The notes: generated by a model from the letters alone, not told the origin. DNA of 64,000 bases from Neobacillus cucumis (GCF_023715505.1 NZ_JAMBOH010000011.1:62001-126000); one strand, 5' to 3'. Numbered from the stretch's first letter, positions 9,413-18,313 are shown. Program-made: numbers and translations.

Positions 9413-10814
9413 GGTCAAAACCAAAATATTCTTTTGCGTTTAGGTAACAAATGCCTTGGACAATTTCACCTAAAAACTCAAGGTTATTTGGAACTTCCCC
9501 ATTTTCTACCCATTCGGCAATTAGAGAACATACGATTCTTCTAAAATATTCATGTCTTGTATAAGAAAGAAAACTTCTTGAATCCGTCAACATGCCGATG
9601 AAACGGCTGATAAGTCCCATATTGGCTAGTGACTTCATTTGTTCAATCATTCCATCCTTATGGTCGTTAAACCACCAAGCTGTACCGAATTGAATTTTTC
9701 CTGGGATTCCTCCACCTTGAAAATTACCAATCATTGAGGCAATAATCGCGTTGTCATTGGGATTTAATGAATAGATAATGGTCTTTGGAAGTCCACTTTC
9801 TTGTTCGATTAAATTTAATAATCGAGATAATGGCTTTGCAATCGATTCGTCATTCATAGAATCCCAGCCGGTATCAGGGCCCATCTCTTCAAACATTCTG
9901 CTATTATTATTCCGCAATGCATTTATGTGGAACTGCATGGCCCAGTCTAGCTCTTTATAAAGTTTGCCTAGAAACTTAAAGGTGAAGGTTTTAAATTTCT
10001 TTTCATCTTCAATAGAGACCTTGCTGCCTTGTAAGGCTACATTAAAAATCGCAGCAGCTTCTTCTTCTGAAGTTTCAGCATAAATCATTTGATCAATGGC
10101 ATGGTCAGAGACCCTGCATCCTACTGAATCAAAAAATCTCACTCTTGACTCTAGTGCTTTAAGAAAATCCCCATAGGATTCAATTGAAATACCTGAAACG
10201 GTTTGGAGCTTTTCAACCCATGGTTGGAAGGTATTCCGGTTAATTTCTAAACCTTTATCCGGTCTAAAGCTTGGCAAAACTTTAACCTCAAAATCAGACT
10301 CATCTTTTAGTTTTAAGTGATATTCAAGGCTGTCAGTTGGATCATCGGTTGTGCAGACAACTTTTACATTTGATTTTTTAATTAAATCTCTTGCTCCAAA
10401 GCCTTGACTATTTAATAAACCATTAATCTTTTCCCAAATTTCTGGAGCACTTTTTTCGTTAAGTAATTCATGTATCCCGAAAAACCTTTGCAATTCTAGA
10501 TGTGTCCAGTTAAATAGAGGATTTCCAATGGTCATTGGTACTGTTTTTGCCCAGGCGATGAATTTATCATAGTCAGAGGCACTGCCAGTAATGTACTCTT
10601 CATCCACACCATTTGCTCTCATTAAGCGCCATTTATAATGGTCACCGTAAAGCCAGATTTCAGTGACATTTTTAAAGGTCTTATTTTCATAGATTTCCTT
10701 TGGACTTAAATGGCAATGATAGTCGATAATAGGCATTTGTTTTGCATACTCATGATATAAGCGTTCAGCTATTTGATTGTTTAAAAGAAAATTCTCATCC
10801 ATGAAATTTCTCAT
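9408..10814 (-). CDS. uxaC: Uronate (glucuronate/galacturonate) isomerase
   Basis: Converts D-glucuronate to D-fructuronate and D-galacturonate to D-tagaturonate, the entry step of the pathway. It is an amidohydrolase-superfamily TIM barrel with the metal-binding HxH in IDYHCHLSP (near residue 32). The 468-aa length matches UxaC. ATG 10814 has GGTG about 6 nt upstream; ATG 10802 (MDEN) is possible but has a weaker site. Its promoter region carries two perfect LacI-type palindromes. The stop codon lies at the edge of a dispersed repeat. Confidence 0.95.
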   Translation of the reverse strand: MRNFMDENFLLNNQIAERLYHEYAKQMPIIDYHCHLSPKEIYENKTFKNVTEIWLYGDHYKWRLMRANGVDEEYITGSASDYDKFIAWAKTVPMTIGNPLFNWTHLELQRFFGIHELLNEKSAPEIWEKINGLLNSQGFGARDLIKKSNVKVVCTTDDPTDSLEYHLKLKDESDFEVKVLPSFRPDKGLEINRNTFQPWVEKLQTVSGISIESYGDFLKALESRVRFFDSVGCRVSDHAIDQMIYAETSEEEAAAIFNVALQGSKVSIEDEKKFKTFTFKFLGKLYKELDWAMQFHINALRNNNSRMFEEMGPDTGWDSMNDESIAKPLSRLLNLIEQESGLPKTIIYSLNPNDNAIIASMIGNFQGGGIPGKIQFGTAWWFNDHKDGMIEQMKSLANMGLISRFIGMLTDSRSFLSYTRHEYFRRIVCSLIAEWVENGEVPNNLEFLGEIVQGICYLNAKEYFGFDL

Positions 10815-10842
10815 AGGTTCACCAGCTTCCTATTATTATGAA

Positions 10843-10856
10843 TGTTAACGTTAACA
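10843..10856. promoter_or_regulatory. LacI-type operator 1 before uxaC
   Basis: Perfect palindrome TGTTAACGTTAACA, about 30 nt upstream of the uxaC start, with the central CG typical of LacI-family sites. A second identical palindrome lies exactly 60 bp further upstream. Confidence 0.8.
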
Positions 10857-10902
10857 ATAATTAGTACTAAAAAAAGATTAATAATTTATTAGTTTGATGG
10901 AA

Positions 10903-10916
10903 TGTTAACGTTAACA
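10903..10916. promoter_or_regulatory. LacI-type operator 2 before uxaC
   Basis: Perfect palindrome TGTTAACGTTAACA, extending to AATG/CATT on both sides (18 bp, 10901-10918). Spacing of 60 bp to the other site suggests a promoter between them or cooperative binding. Confidence 0.8.
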
Positions 10917-11034
10917 TTTTTCTTCTTGTTTACATTCTAACGCCATTCGGCAAAAAATGCAATCGGTTACACAAAAAATATTATTTTAAGAGAATAGGAG
11001 TGGAAACAAGGGAAGCAAGGGGAAGCAAGGGGAC

Positions 11035-11398
11035 GTATCCTTCGAACGACTTTACTTTTCTCTTCTTCGGGGGTTATGAACCCCTCTTATCCTTCGAACG
11101 ACTTTACTTTTTTCTCCTTCGAGGGTTATGAACCCCTCTTATCCTTCGAACGACTTCACTTTTTTCTCCTTCAGGGGTTATGAACCCTTCTTATCCTTCG
11201 AACGACTTTACTTTTTTCTCCTTCGAGGGTTATGAACCCCTCTTATCCTTCGTACGACTTTACTTTTTTCTCCTTCAGGGGTTATGAACCCCTCTTATCC
11301 TTCGTACGACTTCACTTTTTTCTCCTTCAGGGGTTATGAACCCTTCTTATCCTTCGTACGACTTCACTTTTTTCTCCTTCAGGGGTTATGGACCCCAT
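11035..11398. repeat. 52-bp tandem array, locus 1 (7 units)
   Basis: Seven consecutive units of exactly 52 bp, with starts at 11035, 11087, 11139, 11191, 11243, 11295 and 11347. Each begins TTATCCTTCG and carries GGGTTATGAACCC, a 5-bp hairpin with ATG loop. Units differ by a few bases (AACGAC or TACGAC; TTCGAGGG or TTCAGGGG). No open reading frame uses it, since 52 is not a multiple of 3. The rest of the 10815-11441 gap holds the uxaC promoter and the OsmC terminator. Confidence 0.93.
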
Positions 11399-11407
11399 TA
11401 TAAAAAA

Positions 11408-11432
11408 TAACTGCCTTTCCTACAGGCAGTTA
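11408..11432 (-). terminator. Terminator of the OsmC-family gene
   Basis: TAACTGCCT pairs with AGGCAGTTA; a T6 run follows on the minus strand. The 52-bp array begins right after it. Confidence 0.85.
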
Positions 11433-11441
11433 CTTAGAATC

Positions 11442-11870
11442 TTAAATAGACCTTTTCCCTTTAACCCCATTTATGGAGTAGCTGACAGTGATTTCGGCAC
11501 TTAAGGAATGGGAAACAGAGCAATATTTGTCTTTTGACAATTGAATCGCACGAATGACTTTGTCTTCAGGTAAATCCCCGTCTAAGGCATAGTGGAGATT
11601 GATATTTGTAAATCGTTTTGGGTGTTCCTCCGCCCGCTCGCCTTCCACATCTATTTGAAAGGAGCTGGGCTCAAGCCGCATTTTGTGCAGAATTGAAATA
11701 ATATCCATTCCCGTGCAGCCTGCGACAGCCTGGAGAAGCAGTTCGGTCGGTCTTGCTCCCGTATTTTCTCCACCAACCTCTGGAGCGGCATCCAGTTTGA
11801 TCTCATGGCCTGAGGGGGTCGTTCCTGCAAAGGCCATTTTACCTTTCCAGTTAATGGTTAAATCTAACAT
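11442..11870 (-). CDS. OsmC/Ohr-family peroxide-type protein
   Basis: Small cytoplasmic OsmC-superfamily protein, a fold used for thiol-dependent reduction of organic hydroperoxides. The two redox cysteines are present: Cys52 in AGCTGMD and Cys117 in KYCSVSHSL. It looks closer to the YhfA/OsmC-like branch than to Ohr. ATG 11876 lies almost on top of AAAGGGG, so ATG 11870 (7 nt spacing; MLDLTINWKG) is the better start, giving 142 aa. Monocistronic with its own terminator. Confidence 0.88.
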   Translation of the reverse strand: MLDLTINWKGKMAFAGTTPSGHEIKLDAAPEVGGENTGARPTELLLQAVAGCTGMDIISILHKMRLEPSSFQIDVEGERAEEHPKRFTNINLHYALDGDLPEDKVIRAIQLSKDKYCSVSHSLSAEITVSYSINGVKGKRSI

Positions 11871-12044
11871 CGGCATTCCCCTTTCTATTTGCTTATTCTT
11901 GCCGTTAGAGCCGTACCTTATTTTTATTTTATTTAAATCGGCAACTCAATATTAACTTCATATAGGATGATTATTTATGAAGGACACATTCCTTCATCCT
12001 CAACCCCACTTTCTCTTTCATTCCCTTAATACGAAAAACCAAAA

Positions 12045-12064
12045 CCCCTCTGCACTGAGAGGGG
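12045..12064 (-). terminator. Terminator of the DUF4153 gene
   Basis: CCCCTCT pairs with AGAGGGG across a 6-nt loop, followed on the minus strand by TTTTGGTTTTTCG. Confidence 0.75.
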
Positions 12065-12090
12065 CCTGAATAATCACATATAGAGTCCAG

Positions 12091-13836
12091 CTATTTAATC
12101 TGAATAAATACAAATATCCCTGCGTTATTCTGGTTAGCTTGCTTTTCAATACTTACATTTTGCACCACGATCGTCAGTTTAGCACGCCTGTTCTCCTTCG
12201 TGAACGTAGCTTCTTCCGCTGTTATCATGCTCTTAGTTGCATTATAATGATAGAACTTATCAATGATTTCTTGAGTATTAAAACGGATAAGCTCTTGTCT
12301 GTCTTCTCCCACCAATCTCAAGTCAATACGTTTTCCTTTTGTATCTGTTACGAGGGTATAGGTCTTACCCGCCTTCTTAAAATCGTTAATCTTCTGCTCA
12401 CCATTGTTATCGAATGGATAAAGATCCATTTGAATAAATCGATCAGATCCTTCAATATTAATCGGCATTGATGGCTCCATTGTCAGGTAGACGGATTGAT
12501 TTACATCCCCCGATTCCTGATACTCTTGAAAGCCAAACGTATCCTTAAAATCCTTGTAAACATCAAAATTTCTCGGTAACCAAGCAATCTCCTTTGTATA
12601 TCCCATGCGGTCTAAGTACTGAACAGTATTGGTTATAATCCTTCTATCCTTTTCAGATACGGACTCGTTAGGCTTAATTTTATTATTTTCGAGCATATCA
12701 TATTTTAATAGCTCATCCTCAAGGGTTGCAATCTGACTGTTACGACTGATGGTAAACGCATCAACCGGAGGAACAATCGAAATGGCTGAAAAAATAATCA
12801 ACAAAACCGCAATAATACCATTTTTCCGTACTGGTAAAAAGCTAAATAAAACACCAGCCATTATTGCAAATACACCAAACAAAATCACATAGTAACGGGT
12901 ATGTGTAACACCCATTTCATTCAGACTTATGACCGAAGAGGAAACCTGAAAGAGAACAATAGGTATTAATACCTTAGGAAAAACCTTTCTAAAAAAGACC
13001 GTAAACTTATTCTCTAGCTCACTAACTAAGATATAAAGCAAAATAACGGTAATGGCATAAGAAACCAGCATTGGTTCAAGTAAATTATCGGCCCAAAATG
13101 CCCCGCTGATATTTTTTAAAATATAAAGCACTAAGATGAGCGTAAACACTGCTACTAGTGGGATCAAAATATACGAGAGCAGTATTCTCAAAAACGTCGG
13201 ACAATGTGCAGCTTGATCAATCGTGTCGTCCTTCGCCCTTGAATAATCAGGGATGAGTGATAGGAAGTACAAGGGTGCAAAAAGAACAAATATAAGGTTG
13301 GCTGTATGTGGGTAAGCTGTATAACCAATCTTAAAAATCAGCTCATTATAGGCCACAAGGATAATCGCGATCCCGCCGTAGATAATACCAGAGAAAAAGA
13401 GGGAAATAAAAAATGACTTAAAGGTAATCATGAAACTTTTATTAAAACTGGTGTTGCTTTTAATTACGGGCACCCAGATGAAGGCCCAAAGCAGCGCAAA
13501 CATGGCTACCACGATTCTAATTTCGATCTCTGTACTTAAATTTGGAGCTGGTCTAACAATCGAGTAGTATCCACCCGTTAGGATGATAGCCGCTCCCATT
13601 AGCATCAGTCGGGACGAAAATGTAGTATAGAATCGCTCATAACCAACCTGGGCGACAGCACTAAGTAACGCACCAAGGATAAAGGTTAAAAGTAACTTGG
13701 TATCATTCCTTTCTGTACTAATCGAATAAGCATTAGCCACGGCTGCAGCGAATAAGAAGAAAGTGGTTAAAGGAAAACGTCCAATGGCATCAGTTAACCC
13801 AGTAAGTCCTTCTTTAAACTTTTTCAACCATTTCAT
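12091..13836 (-). CDS. DUF4153-type polytopic membrane protein
   Basis: 581-aa protein with about a dozen hydrophobic segments in residues 20-370 and a soluble C-terminal part (about 375-581) rich in charged residues. The layout and N-terminal sequence fit DUF4153 proteins of Bacillaceae, whose function is not known to me. It starts at ATG 13836 just after a purine-rich stretch. The gene stands alone with its own terminator. An upstream TATAAT and a TATCGG/CCGATA palindrome suggest control by a dimeric regulator. Confidence 0.7.
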   Translation of the reverse strand: MKWLKKFKEGLTGLTDAIGRFPLTTFFLFAAAVANAYSISTERNDTKLLLTFILGALLSAVAQVGYERFYTTFSSRLMLMGAAIILTGGYYSIVRPAPNLSTEIEIRIVVAMFALLWAFIWVPVIKSNTSFNKSFMITFKSFFISLFFSGIIYGGIAIILVAYNELIFKIGYTAYPHTANLIFVLFAPLYFLSLIPDYSRAKDDTIDQAAHCPTFLRILLSYILIPLVAVFTLILVLYILKNISGAFWADNLLEPMLVSYAITVILLYILVSELENKFTVFFRKVFPKVLIPIVLFQVSSSVISLNEMGVTHTRYYVILFGVFAIMAGVLFSFLPVRKNGIIAVLLIIFSAISIVPPVDAFTISRNSQIATLEDELLKYDMLENNKIKPNESVSEKDRRIITNTVQYLDRMGYTKEIAWLPRNFDVYKDFKDTFGFQEYQESGDVNQSVYLTMEPSMPINIEGSDRFIQMDLYPFDNNGEQKINDFKKAGKTYTLVTDTKGKRIDLRLVGEDRQELIRFNTQEIIDKFYHYNATKSMITAEEATFTKENRRAKLTIVVQNVSIEKQANQNNAGIFVFIQIK

Positions 13837-13883
13837 CTATTTCAAACCTCCCTTTTTACACACTTCCATTTTTTTCTAATAAA

Positions 13884-13909
13884 ATTATATCATGTATCGG
13901 TACCCGATA
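13884..13909 (-). promoter_or_regulatory. Possible promoter -10 and palindromic operator before the DUF4153 gene
   Basis: On the minus strand TATAAT (13884-13889) lies about 50 nt before the DUF4153 start. Immediately upstream is the palindrome TATCGG-TAC-CCGATA (13895-13909), placed between the -10 and where a -35 would be, a usual repressor position. The rest of 13910-14133 shows nothing definite. Confidence 0.4.
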
Positions 13910-14166
13910 TAGTTATCTCCAACTTTTTCATTCACTTTAAAAACTGACAATTTCTATTTTTTATTCAAACCATCTACAGCATTTTCCAGAGGATTTCGAC
14001 AAACTTCTCTAAAACCCTTCACATTTCCCGGGTAATTAACAATATTATCTAATTTATACCAAAACCGCCCAATATCTGATATCCTTAAATCTTTTAATAT
14101 GATATTTTTAAATGAAGAATCTACCAAGCTTAGATGTCGAAAATCATAGATAAAGGGGATGACCCA

Positions 14167-14379
14167 ATGAATAAAGTTGGTTTATTAAAAAATCTACGCA
14201 ATGCTAGTCGAGGTAATTTGTTTTCAACAGAAATTCCCAAGGCTACAAAAGAAGATGGAAAAATAATTGAAGAATGGGTTGGAGAATTAGAAAAGGAAGG
14301 AAAAATCAAGTTAAGAGAATGTGTACAGCGAGAATACTCCGTTTATTTACATGGCATAATTAAGTATGCACGCGATTAA
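14167..14379 (+). CDS. Small hypothetical protein (70 aa)
   Basis: I do not recognise this protein. It is basic and charged (KNLRNAS, KEDGKIIEEWVGELEKEGKIKLREC) with a likely helix followed by a beta hairpin, somewhat like a small winged helix, but this is only an impression. The open frame begins at 14134; ATG 14167 has GGGGA 7 nt upstream and is preferred. It is one of few plus-strand genes here and has its own downstream hairpin terminator. Confidence 0.6.
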   Translation: MNKVGLLKNLRNASRGNLFSTEIPKATKEDGKIIEEWVGELEKEGKIKLRECVQREYSVYLHGIIKYARD

Positions 14380-14522
14380 TCGGGTACCTTTTTATATCTG
14401 GGGTGAAACACAATAGGACACAGTTCTTCAACTAATTGATATCTAATTTTATACTTAATTAGGAGAATTCGTGATTATGTGATACACTTTTGATTACCAT
14501 TTGATTTACTTGTTTACATGTG

Positions 14523-14556
14523 CCCTACTCATTCGTGAGTGGGGCTCCTTGTTTTT
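14523..14556 (+). terminator. Terminator of the 70-aa gene
   Basis: CCCTACTC (14523-14530) pairs with GAGTGGGG (14537-14544, one U-G pair) and is followed by CTCCTTGTTTTT on the plus strand. Confidence 0.7.
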
Positions 14557-14568
14557 AAAAGAAGAAAT

Positions 14569-14595
14569 AAAAAAACAGACTCTATAAAGAGCCTG
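14569..14595 (-). terminator. Terminator of the cold-shock gene
   Basis: CAGGCTCT/AGAGTCTG on the minus strand (14576-14595, one G-U pair) followed by T7. Confidence 0.85.
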
Positions 14596-14611
14596 CTTTA
14601 GTTTGTTCTTA

Positions 14612-14815
14612 TTATGAAGCTTTACGTACGTTAGCTGCTTGAGCTCCACGTTGACCTTGCTCAACGTCAAAAGTAACTGCTTGACCTTCGTCTAAAGATT
14701 TGAAACCTTCGCCTTGGATAGCTGAGAAATGAACGAATACGTCTTCTCCACCGTCACGTTCGATAAATCCGAAACCTTTTTCTGCGTTAAACCATTTTAC
14801 TTTACCTTGTTCCAT
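14612..14815 (-). CDS. Cold-shock protein (CspA family)
   Basis: 67-aa single OB-fold RNA/ssDNA chaperone. RNP1 is KGFGFI (13-18) and RNP2 is VFVHF (26-30); the opening [13 protein letters not shown] and the end GAQAANV are diagnostic. ATG 14815 has an AGGAGG 8 nt upstream. The frame is open further up, but this lies in the leader. Monocistronic; the leader is long and AT-rich, as in other csp genes, with a small hairpin just before the ribosome binding site. Confidence 0.97.
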   Translation of the reverse strand: MEQGKVKWFNAEKGFGFIERDGGEDVFVHFSAIQGEGFKSLDEGQAVTFDVEQGQRGAQAANVRKAS

Positions 14816-14822
14816 TTTGTTT

Positions 14823-14846
14823 CCTCCTGCTGTGCGCTTTGCACAC
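14823..14846 (-). promoter_or_regulatory. Leader hairpin next to the csp ribosome binding site
   Basis: GTGTGC-AAA-GCGCAC (14832-14846) forms a 6-bp stem that ends 3 nt before the AGGAGG of the cold-shock gene. Together with the ~200-nt leader (to about 15060) it could give temperature-dependent access to the start. Nothing else is identified in 14847-15165. Confidence 0.4.
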
Positions 14847-15165
14847 AATGTGTTACTATCCTTGCACTCAGTGATCATCAAGACGAAAAGTTAATCTTAT
14901 GCTATCCTTTACACCGAACAAAAATAATTCTTCTAAAGTTTAACATTTTTCGGAAAAATTTGCAAGAGGAATTAAAAACAACCATTTTTCCCAATCATGG
15001 AATTTACACACCTGGTCTTGGATTCTTATGTTTTTCTTATTCAAGTAAAGTACCAGTTAGGTAGTATATTATGACTTTACTTTTTAATTATTTGCTTTCG
15101 TTCCTCCATTTGAGGAGGTTCTTCCATCCAGCCATTTTTAATCATTATTTTCGCGCGAGCTGAAC

Positions 15166-15692
15166 TTACCCTTTGTAATAAGGCGGAACACGAAGCCACT
15201 CATGCCGATCTAAGTATTGTTTTACGGTTAACCCCGCCATGGTTTTCTTCAAGATAATTTTTGAAAAAAGTAACCCAACATCGGCCCGTATCGATTCAGT
15301 TAGACCTTTGGCGGCATAGTTGACTCCCATCGCCTGATTATAGGACATGAGGTTAGCCAGCTCCTCGTCATTCAGCCTTGCGCCCTCCGGTATATTCTGA
15401 AAATCCCCGAGTGGTTTTTCAGACGTAGTATTTGGTAATGGGATACCTTCTTTCTTTAGAAACTCGATCAACTCGTCTCGAATCGGGACATGCACAGTTT
15501 CTCTAACATCCCTTAAAATTTGTTTCAATTCCGGATCAAGAGCTATATTGTAACCAATTTCTTCATTACGCATGGTGATTTCCGTTCCTAAAAGGAAAAA
15601 CCCAGGTTAGAAACCTCCATTACATTCAAAGGTCTTTTTTCTCCATCCATAAAAGGTTCAAATGCATCACGTATCATGTCAAATAGTTTCAT
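15166..15692 (-). pseudogene. DUF3231-family protein, single-base frameshift
   Basis: The gene begins at ATG 15692 (MKLFDMIRDAFEPFM) behind GGTGGG and runs into a stop after 34 codons. Adding one base to the T5 run at 15596-15600 joins it to the frame that continues to 15166 (…GFFLLGTEITMRNEEIGYN…), giving about 176 aa. The joined protein has the DUF3231 pattern: IPEGARLNDEELA, then SIRADVGLLF, then HEWLRVPP at the C-terminus. Relatives are four-helix proteins of Bacillaceae, often linked with spores; function is not established. Either a real inactivating deletion or a homopolymer sequencing error. Confidence 0.75.
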
Positions 15693-15796
15693 GTTTCAAA
15701 ATCCCACCAAACTTTGGATATTCTTTGTCCTGATGGTATTTCCAATAGCTCATAAAACATGCTTATTATTCTTCATTTCTTGACTTAAAGAAAAAA

Positions 15797-15844
15797 ACCT
15801 CATTTACCGATGATACGGTTCACCGTGATGTATCAAAATGAGGT
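15797..15844. repeat. 48-bp hairpin element, copy 1
   Basis: ACCTCATTTA…AAAATGAGGT outer stem with inner GATAC…GTATC and ACGGT/ACCGT pairing. Copies at 21069-21114 and 32812-32859, and a decayed one near 35261-35312. Confidence 0.75.
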
Positions 15845-15901
15845 CTTATCGTTATATAGAGCAGACTCTGCGGCTTTATATTTCTCGATTAAACGAGAAA
15901 A

Positions 15902-15931
15902 GCCGTGCGATACCCATATGATTCGCACGAC
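15902..15931 (-). terminator. Terminator of the creatininase-family gene
   Basis: GTCGTGCGA pairs with TCGCACGGC on the minus strand (one U-G pair), followed by TTTTCTCG, 15 nt after the stop. A smaller CTCG/CGAG hairpin follows. Confidence 0.7.
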
Positions 15932-15945
15932 TTGATATTTGTTTT

Positions 15946-16797
15946 TTACGCTATTCCATTAGGCAAATGCGCCCCGTATTTTGGAAGAATCGTATCCTTG
16001 GTATAAACATCCACTTGTCGAAGTGTTTCCACGATAGCCGGCATATCCAATGCCTTGACAAGTTCATTAATCGCTTGAACACCCGCATCTGCATGTACTT
16101 CTCTTTCTTCGGGTGTTTTCAAAAGCGGTGTAGCCATATGGTCAGATGGCTTATCAAAGTAAGAACCCACTGCTCCTGATTGATAAGCATATTTTCCTAA
16201 TGTATTACCAGGATTCTTACTCATGCCTGCTAACATCGCTTGAACATCATAAGTAACAGAGTGAGATTCAGGTACATTCAATGGAACATCTTCTAATCTA
16301 CCTAAAACTTTATAAGCACCGATGGTCATATTATGAAATGAATCCATCAGATTGAAATTGGCTGCCTCTGCTGCTTTTAATACATCCATATACAAGACGG
16401 GTACTTTTGTTTCATCAAAGAAATCACGAACCATGCCGCTTACGGTCAAATAGGCTGGACCATGACTGGTAATATAAATTTGTCGTCTAAAGCCTTGTTT
16501 TAATAATGACTTTGCAATCTTGTCTAAATAAGCCATTCCGTCTTTTATGCTCATTTGAATGGTACCCTTGCCAACAATCGTTCCGCCTGGGAAGAAATAA
16601 GGTAAGTTGTGCAAAACAAGCCCATCTGATTCTTCAGCCATTTTTAACGCAATAGCTTCTGCCAAAACGGTTTCAGAGTCCAACGGTAAGGCTCCATGAG
16701 TTTCCGTTACTCCAACTGGAACATAGATAATATCATTGTTACTTAAATAATCTTCGACTTCCCCATTTGTCATTTTTGAAAGGAATCTAGTACGCAT
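15946..16797 (-). CDS. Creatininase-family amidohydrolase
   Basis: 283-aa metal-dependent cyclic-amide or formamide hydrolase of the creatininase/MftE family. The family's first metal site is visible as VPVGVTETHGALPLDSE (residues 26-42, Glu32 and His34), and the second as ITSHGP near residue 110. The usual spacing to the next Asp is shorter than in true creatininase, so creatinine is not a safe substrate. It lies 63 nt after a GPH transporter and near an AraC regulator, which suggests uptake and hydrolysis of one compound. Confidence 0.8.
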   Translation of the reverse strand: MRTRFLSKMTNGEVEDYLSNNDIIYVPVGVTETHGALPLDSETVLAEAIALKMAEESDGLVLHNLPYFFPGGTIVGKGTIQMSIKDGMAYLDKIAKSLLKQGFRRQIYITSHGPAYLTVSGMVRDFFDETKVPVLYMDVLKAAEAANFNLMDSFHNMTIGAYKVLGRLEDVPLNVPESHSVTYDVQAMLAGMSKNPGNTLGKYAYQSGAVGSYFDKPSDHMATPLLKTPEEREVHADAGVQAINELVKALDMPAIVETLRQVDVYTKDTILPKYGAHLPNGIA

Positions 16798-16860
16798 ATG
16801 AACCTCTTCTTTCTCTCCTGCAATTTCACTTTATGAAGAATTACGATATGGGAGCCCCTA

Positions 16861-18225
16861 TTAAGATGCTCTTCTTTCTTTTAATGCTGCATACATTTCA
16901 TTTGTTCTTTTTGAATTTAGGTTATAAATGAAACCTACACCGATTAACATGATAATGAATGCAATAATTGGCATACCAGTGTACATCTTTAATACACCTT
17001 CAGCCACTGCTGGTGATTGAGATTTTGCTCCAGAAACGAAGCCAACCCAGCCTAAAGCATAACTTCCGAGTGCAGAACCTAATCCCATACCTACTTTACG
17101 AGCAAAGGAATAAAGGGAATAAAGGGTTCCTTCGTAATGCTTTCCAGTTTGAAGTTCTGCATAGTCGATACAATCTGTTACAAGAGCCCAAACAACCATA
17201 ACGAAGACGGATGAACCGATTGTAGCAAGGTTATATAAAACCATGAACACGTATACATTTTCAAAAATAACCAATGTCATTAAAGCAGTCGCAACTAAAC
17301 TGAAGATGGATGTGGCAATAACTAAATTTCTTTTATTGAACTTAACAACTAGTTTAGGAACGATCACGAATAATATCAGTGTAACACCGATGCTAATGAA
17401 AGAATTAATAGCGAAAGCACCTGGCATATGATAACGTTCTGCAAAGACAATGGGAGCTAATTGGCTTACACCATTTATCATTAAAAGTGAACCAATGGAT
17501 GCAAACATCATACCAATTAACGGTCTATTTTTTATCGCTACTGTAAATGCATCCTTAAAACGATAATCGGATTTTGCCCCTTCTTGTTGATCATCATGAA
17601 TACGTTCTGTTGTTAATTTTACAAGTCCTGTATAAGCTAATACCGATAAAATACTAAAAACAATCGCAATTTTGAAGAATGCGTTTGGAACTATAGAATG
17701 GGATTTATCATAGATAAACATTGGAACGAAAGATAAAAATCCAAGACCAACAACCATACCGCCAATCGCACGAGCACAAGATAATTTTGTACGTTCAACA
17801 GGATCATTCGTTATAACAGATGCAAGAGAACCGTAAGGAATGGAATCCGCTGTATAAGCGACACAGAAGAATAAATAAACGAATACTACCCAAACATGAG
17901 TGGCTGCAGATCCCCAACTAGATACATTTGCAAAAGCTAATAAACAAGATGCTGCTAATATCCATTTAGAAATATTAATATATGGTAAAAATTTATCGCC
18001 AGATTTCCCTAATCTCCAACGGTCTGGAATCGTTCCCATAATCACATTACAAATGGCATCAAAGAATTTACCTAACAAAAACATCGTCCCCATAAAATAA
18101 GGACTAACACCCAATACATAGGTACAAAACATTAAGAAAAATCCGCCTATAAATAAGTTAACGAAACTTCCTCCAATATCCCCCAGCGCATAACCAACTT
18201 GGTCTTTTACTCCAAACTTCTTCAT
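16861..18225 (-). CDS. GPH-family cation symporter
   Basis: 454-aa, 12-helix carrier of the same family as the hexuronate symporter at 7.7-9.1 kb. Motifs are GYALGDIGGSFVN at the start and KFFDAICNVIMG after helix 2. It is cotranscribed with the creatininase-family hydrolase (63-nt gap). A perfect cre site lies 74 nt upstream, so the pair should be repressed by CcpA when glucose is present. Substrate unknown; a sugar or glycoside-like amide would suit both genes. Confidence 0.85.
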   Translation of the reverse strand: MKKFGVKDQVGYALGDIGGSFVNLFIGGFFLMFCTYVLGVSPYFMGTMFLLGKFFDAICNVIMGTIPDRWRLGKSGDKFLPYINISKWILAASCLLAFANVSSWGSAATHVWVVFVYLFFCVAYTADSIPYGSLASVITNDPVERTKLSCARAIGGMVVGLGFLSFVPMFIYDKSHSIVPNAFFKIAIVFSILSVLAYTGLVKLTTERIHDDQQEGAKSDYRFKDAFTVAIKNRPLIGMMFASIGSLLMINGVSQLAPIVFAERYHMPGAFAINSFISIGVTLILFVIVPKLVVKFNKRNLVIATSIFSLVATALMTLVIFENVYVFMVLYNLATIGSSVFVMVVWALVTDCIDYAELQTGKHYEGTLYSLYSFARKVGMGLGSALGSYALGWVGFVSGAKSQSPAVAEGVLKMYTGMPIIAFIIMLIGVGFIYNLNSKRTNEMYAALKERRAS

Positions 18226-18298
18226 AAGCCACCCTCCTCCATCTTTTTTATAAAGTTAGCGATATCTTTCATGCTGTTTTACTAAACACACCCCTCTT

Positions 18299-18313
18299 TG
18301 TAAGCGCTTTACA
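18299..18313. promoter_or_regulatory. cre site (CcpA) before the GPH transporter
   Basis: TGTAAGCGCTTTACA matches the cre consensus TGWAARCGYTWNCW and is nearly palindromic. Confidence 0.8.

Noticed and set aside
11035..11398. CRISPR array
   Set aside because: Units are contiguous 52-bp repeats with no unique spacers, and no cas gene is near. The same applies to 60961-61584.
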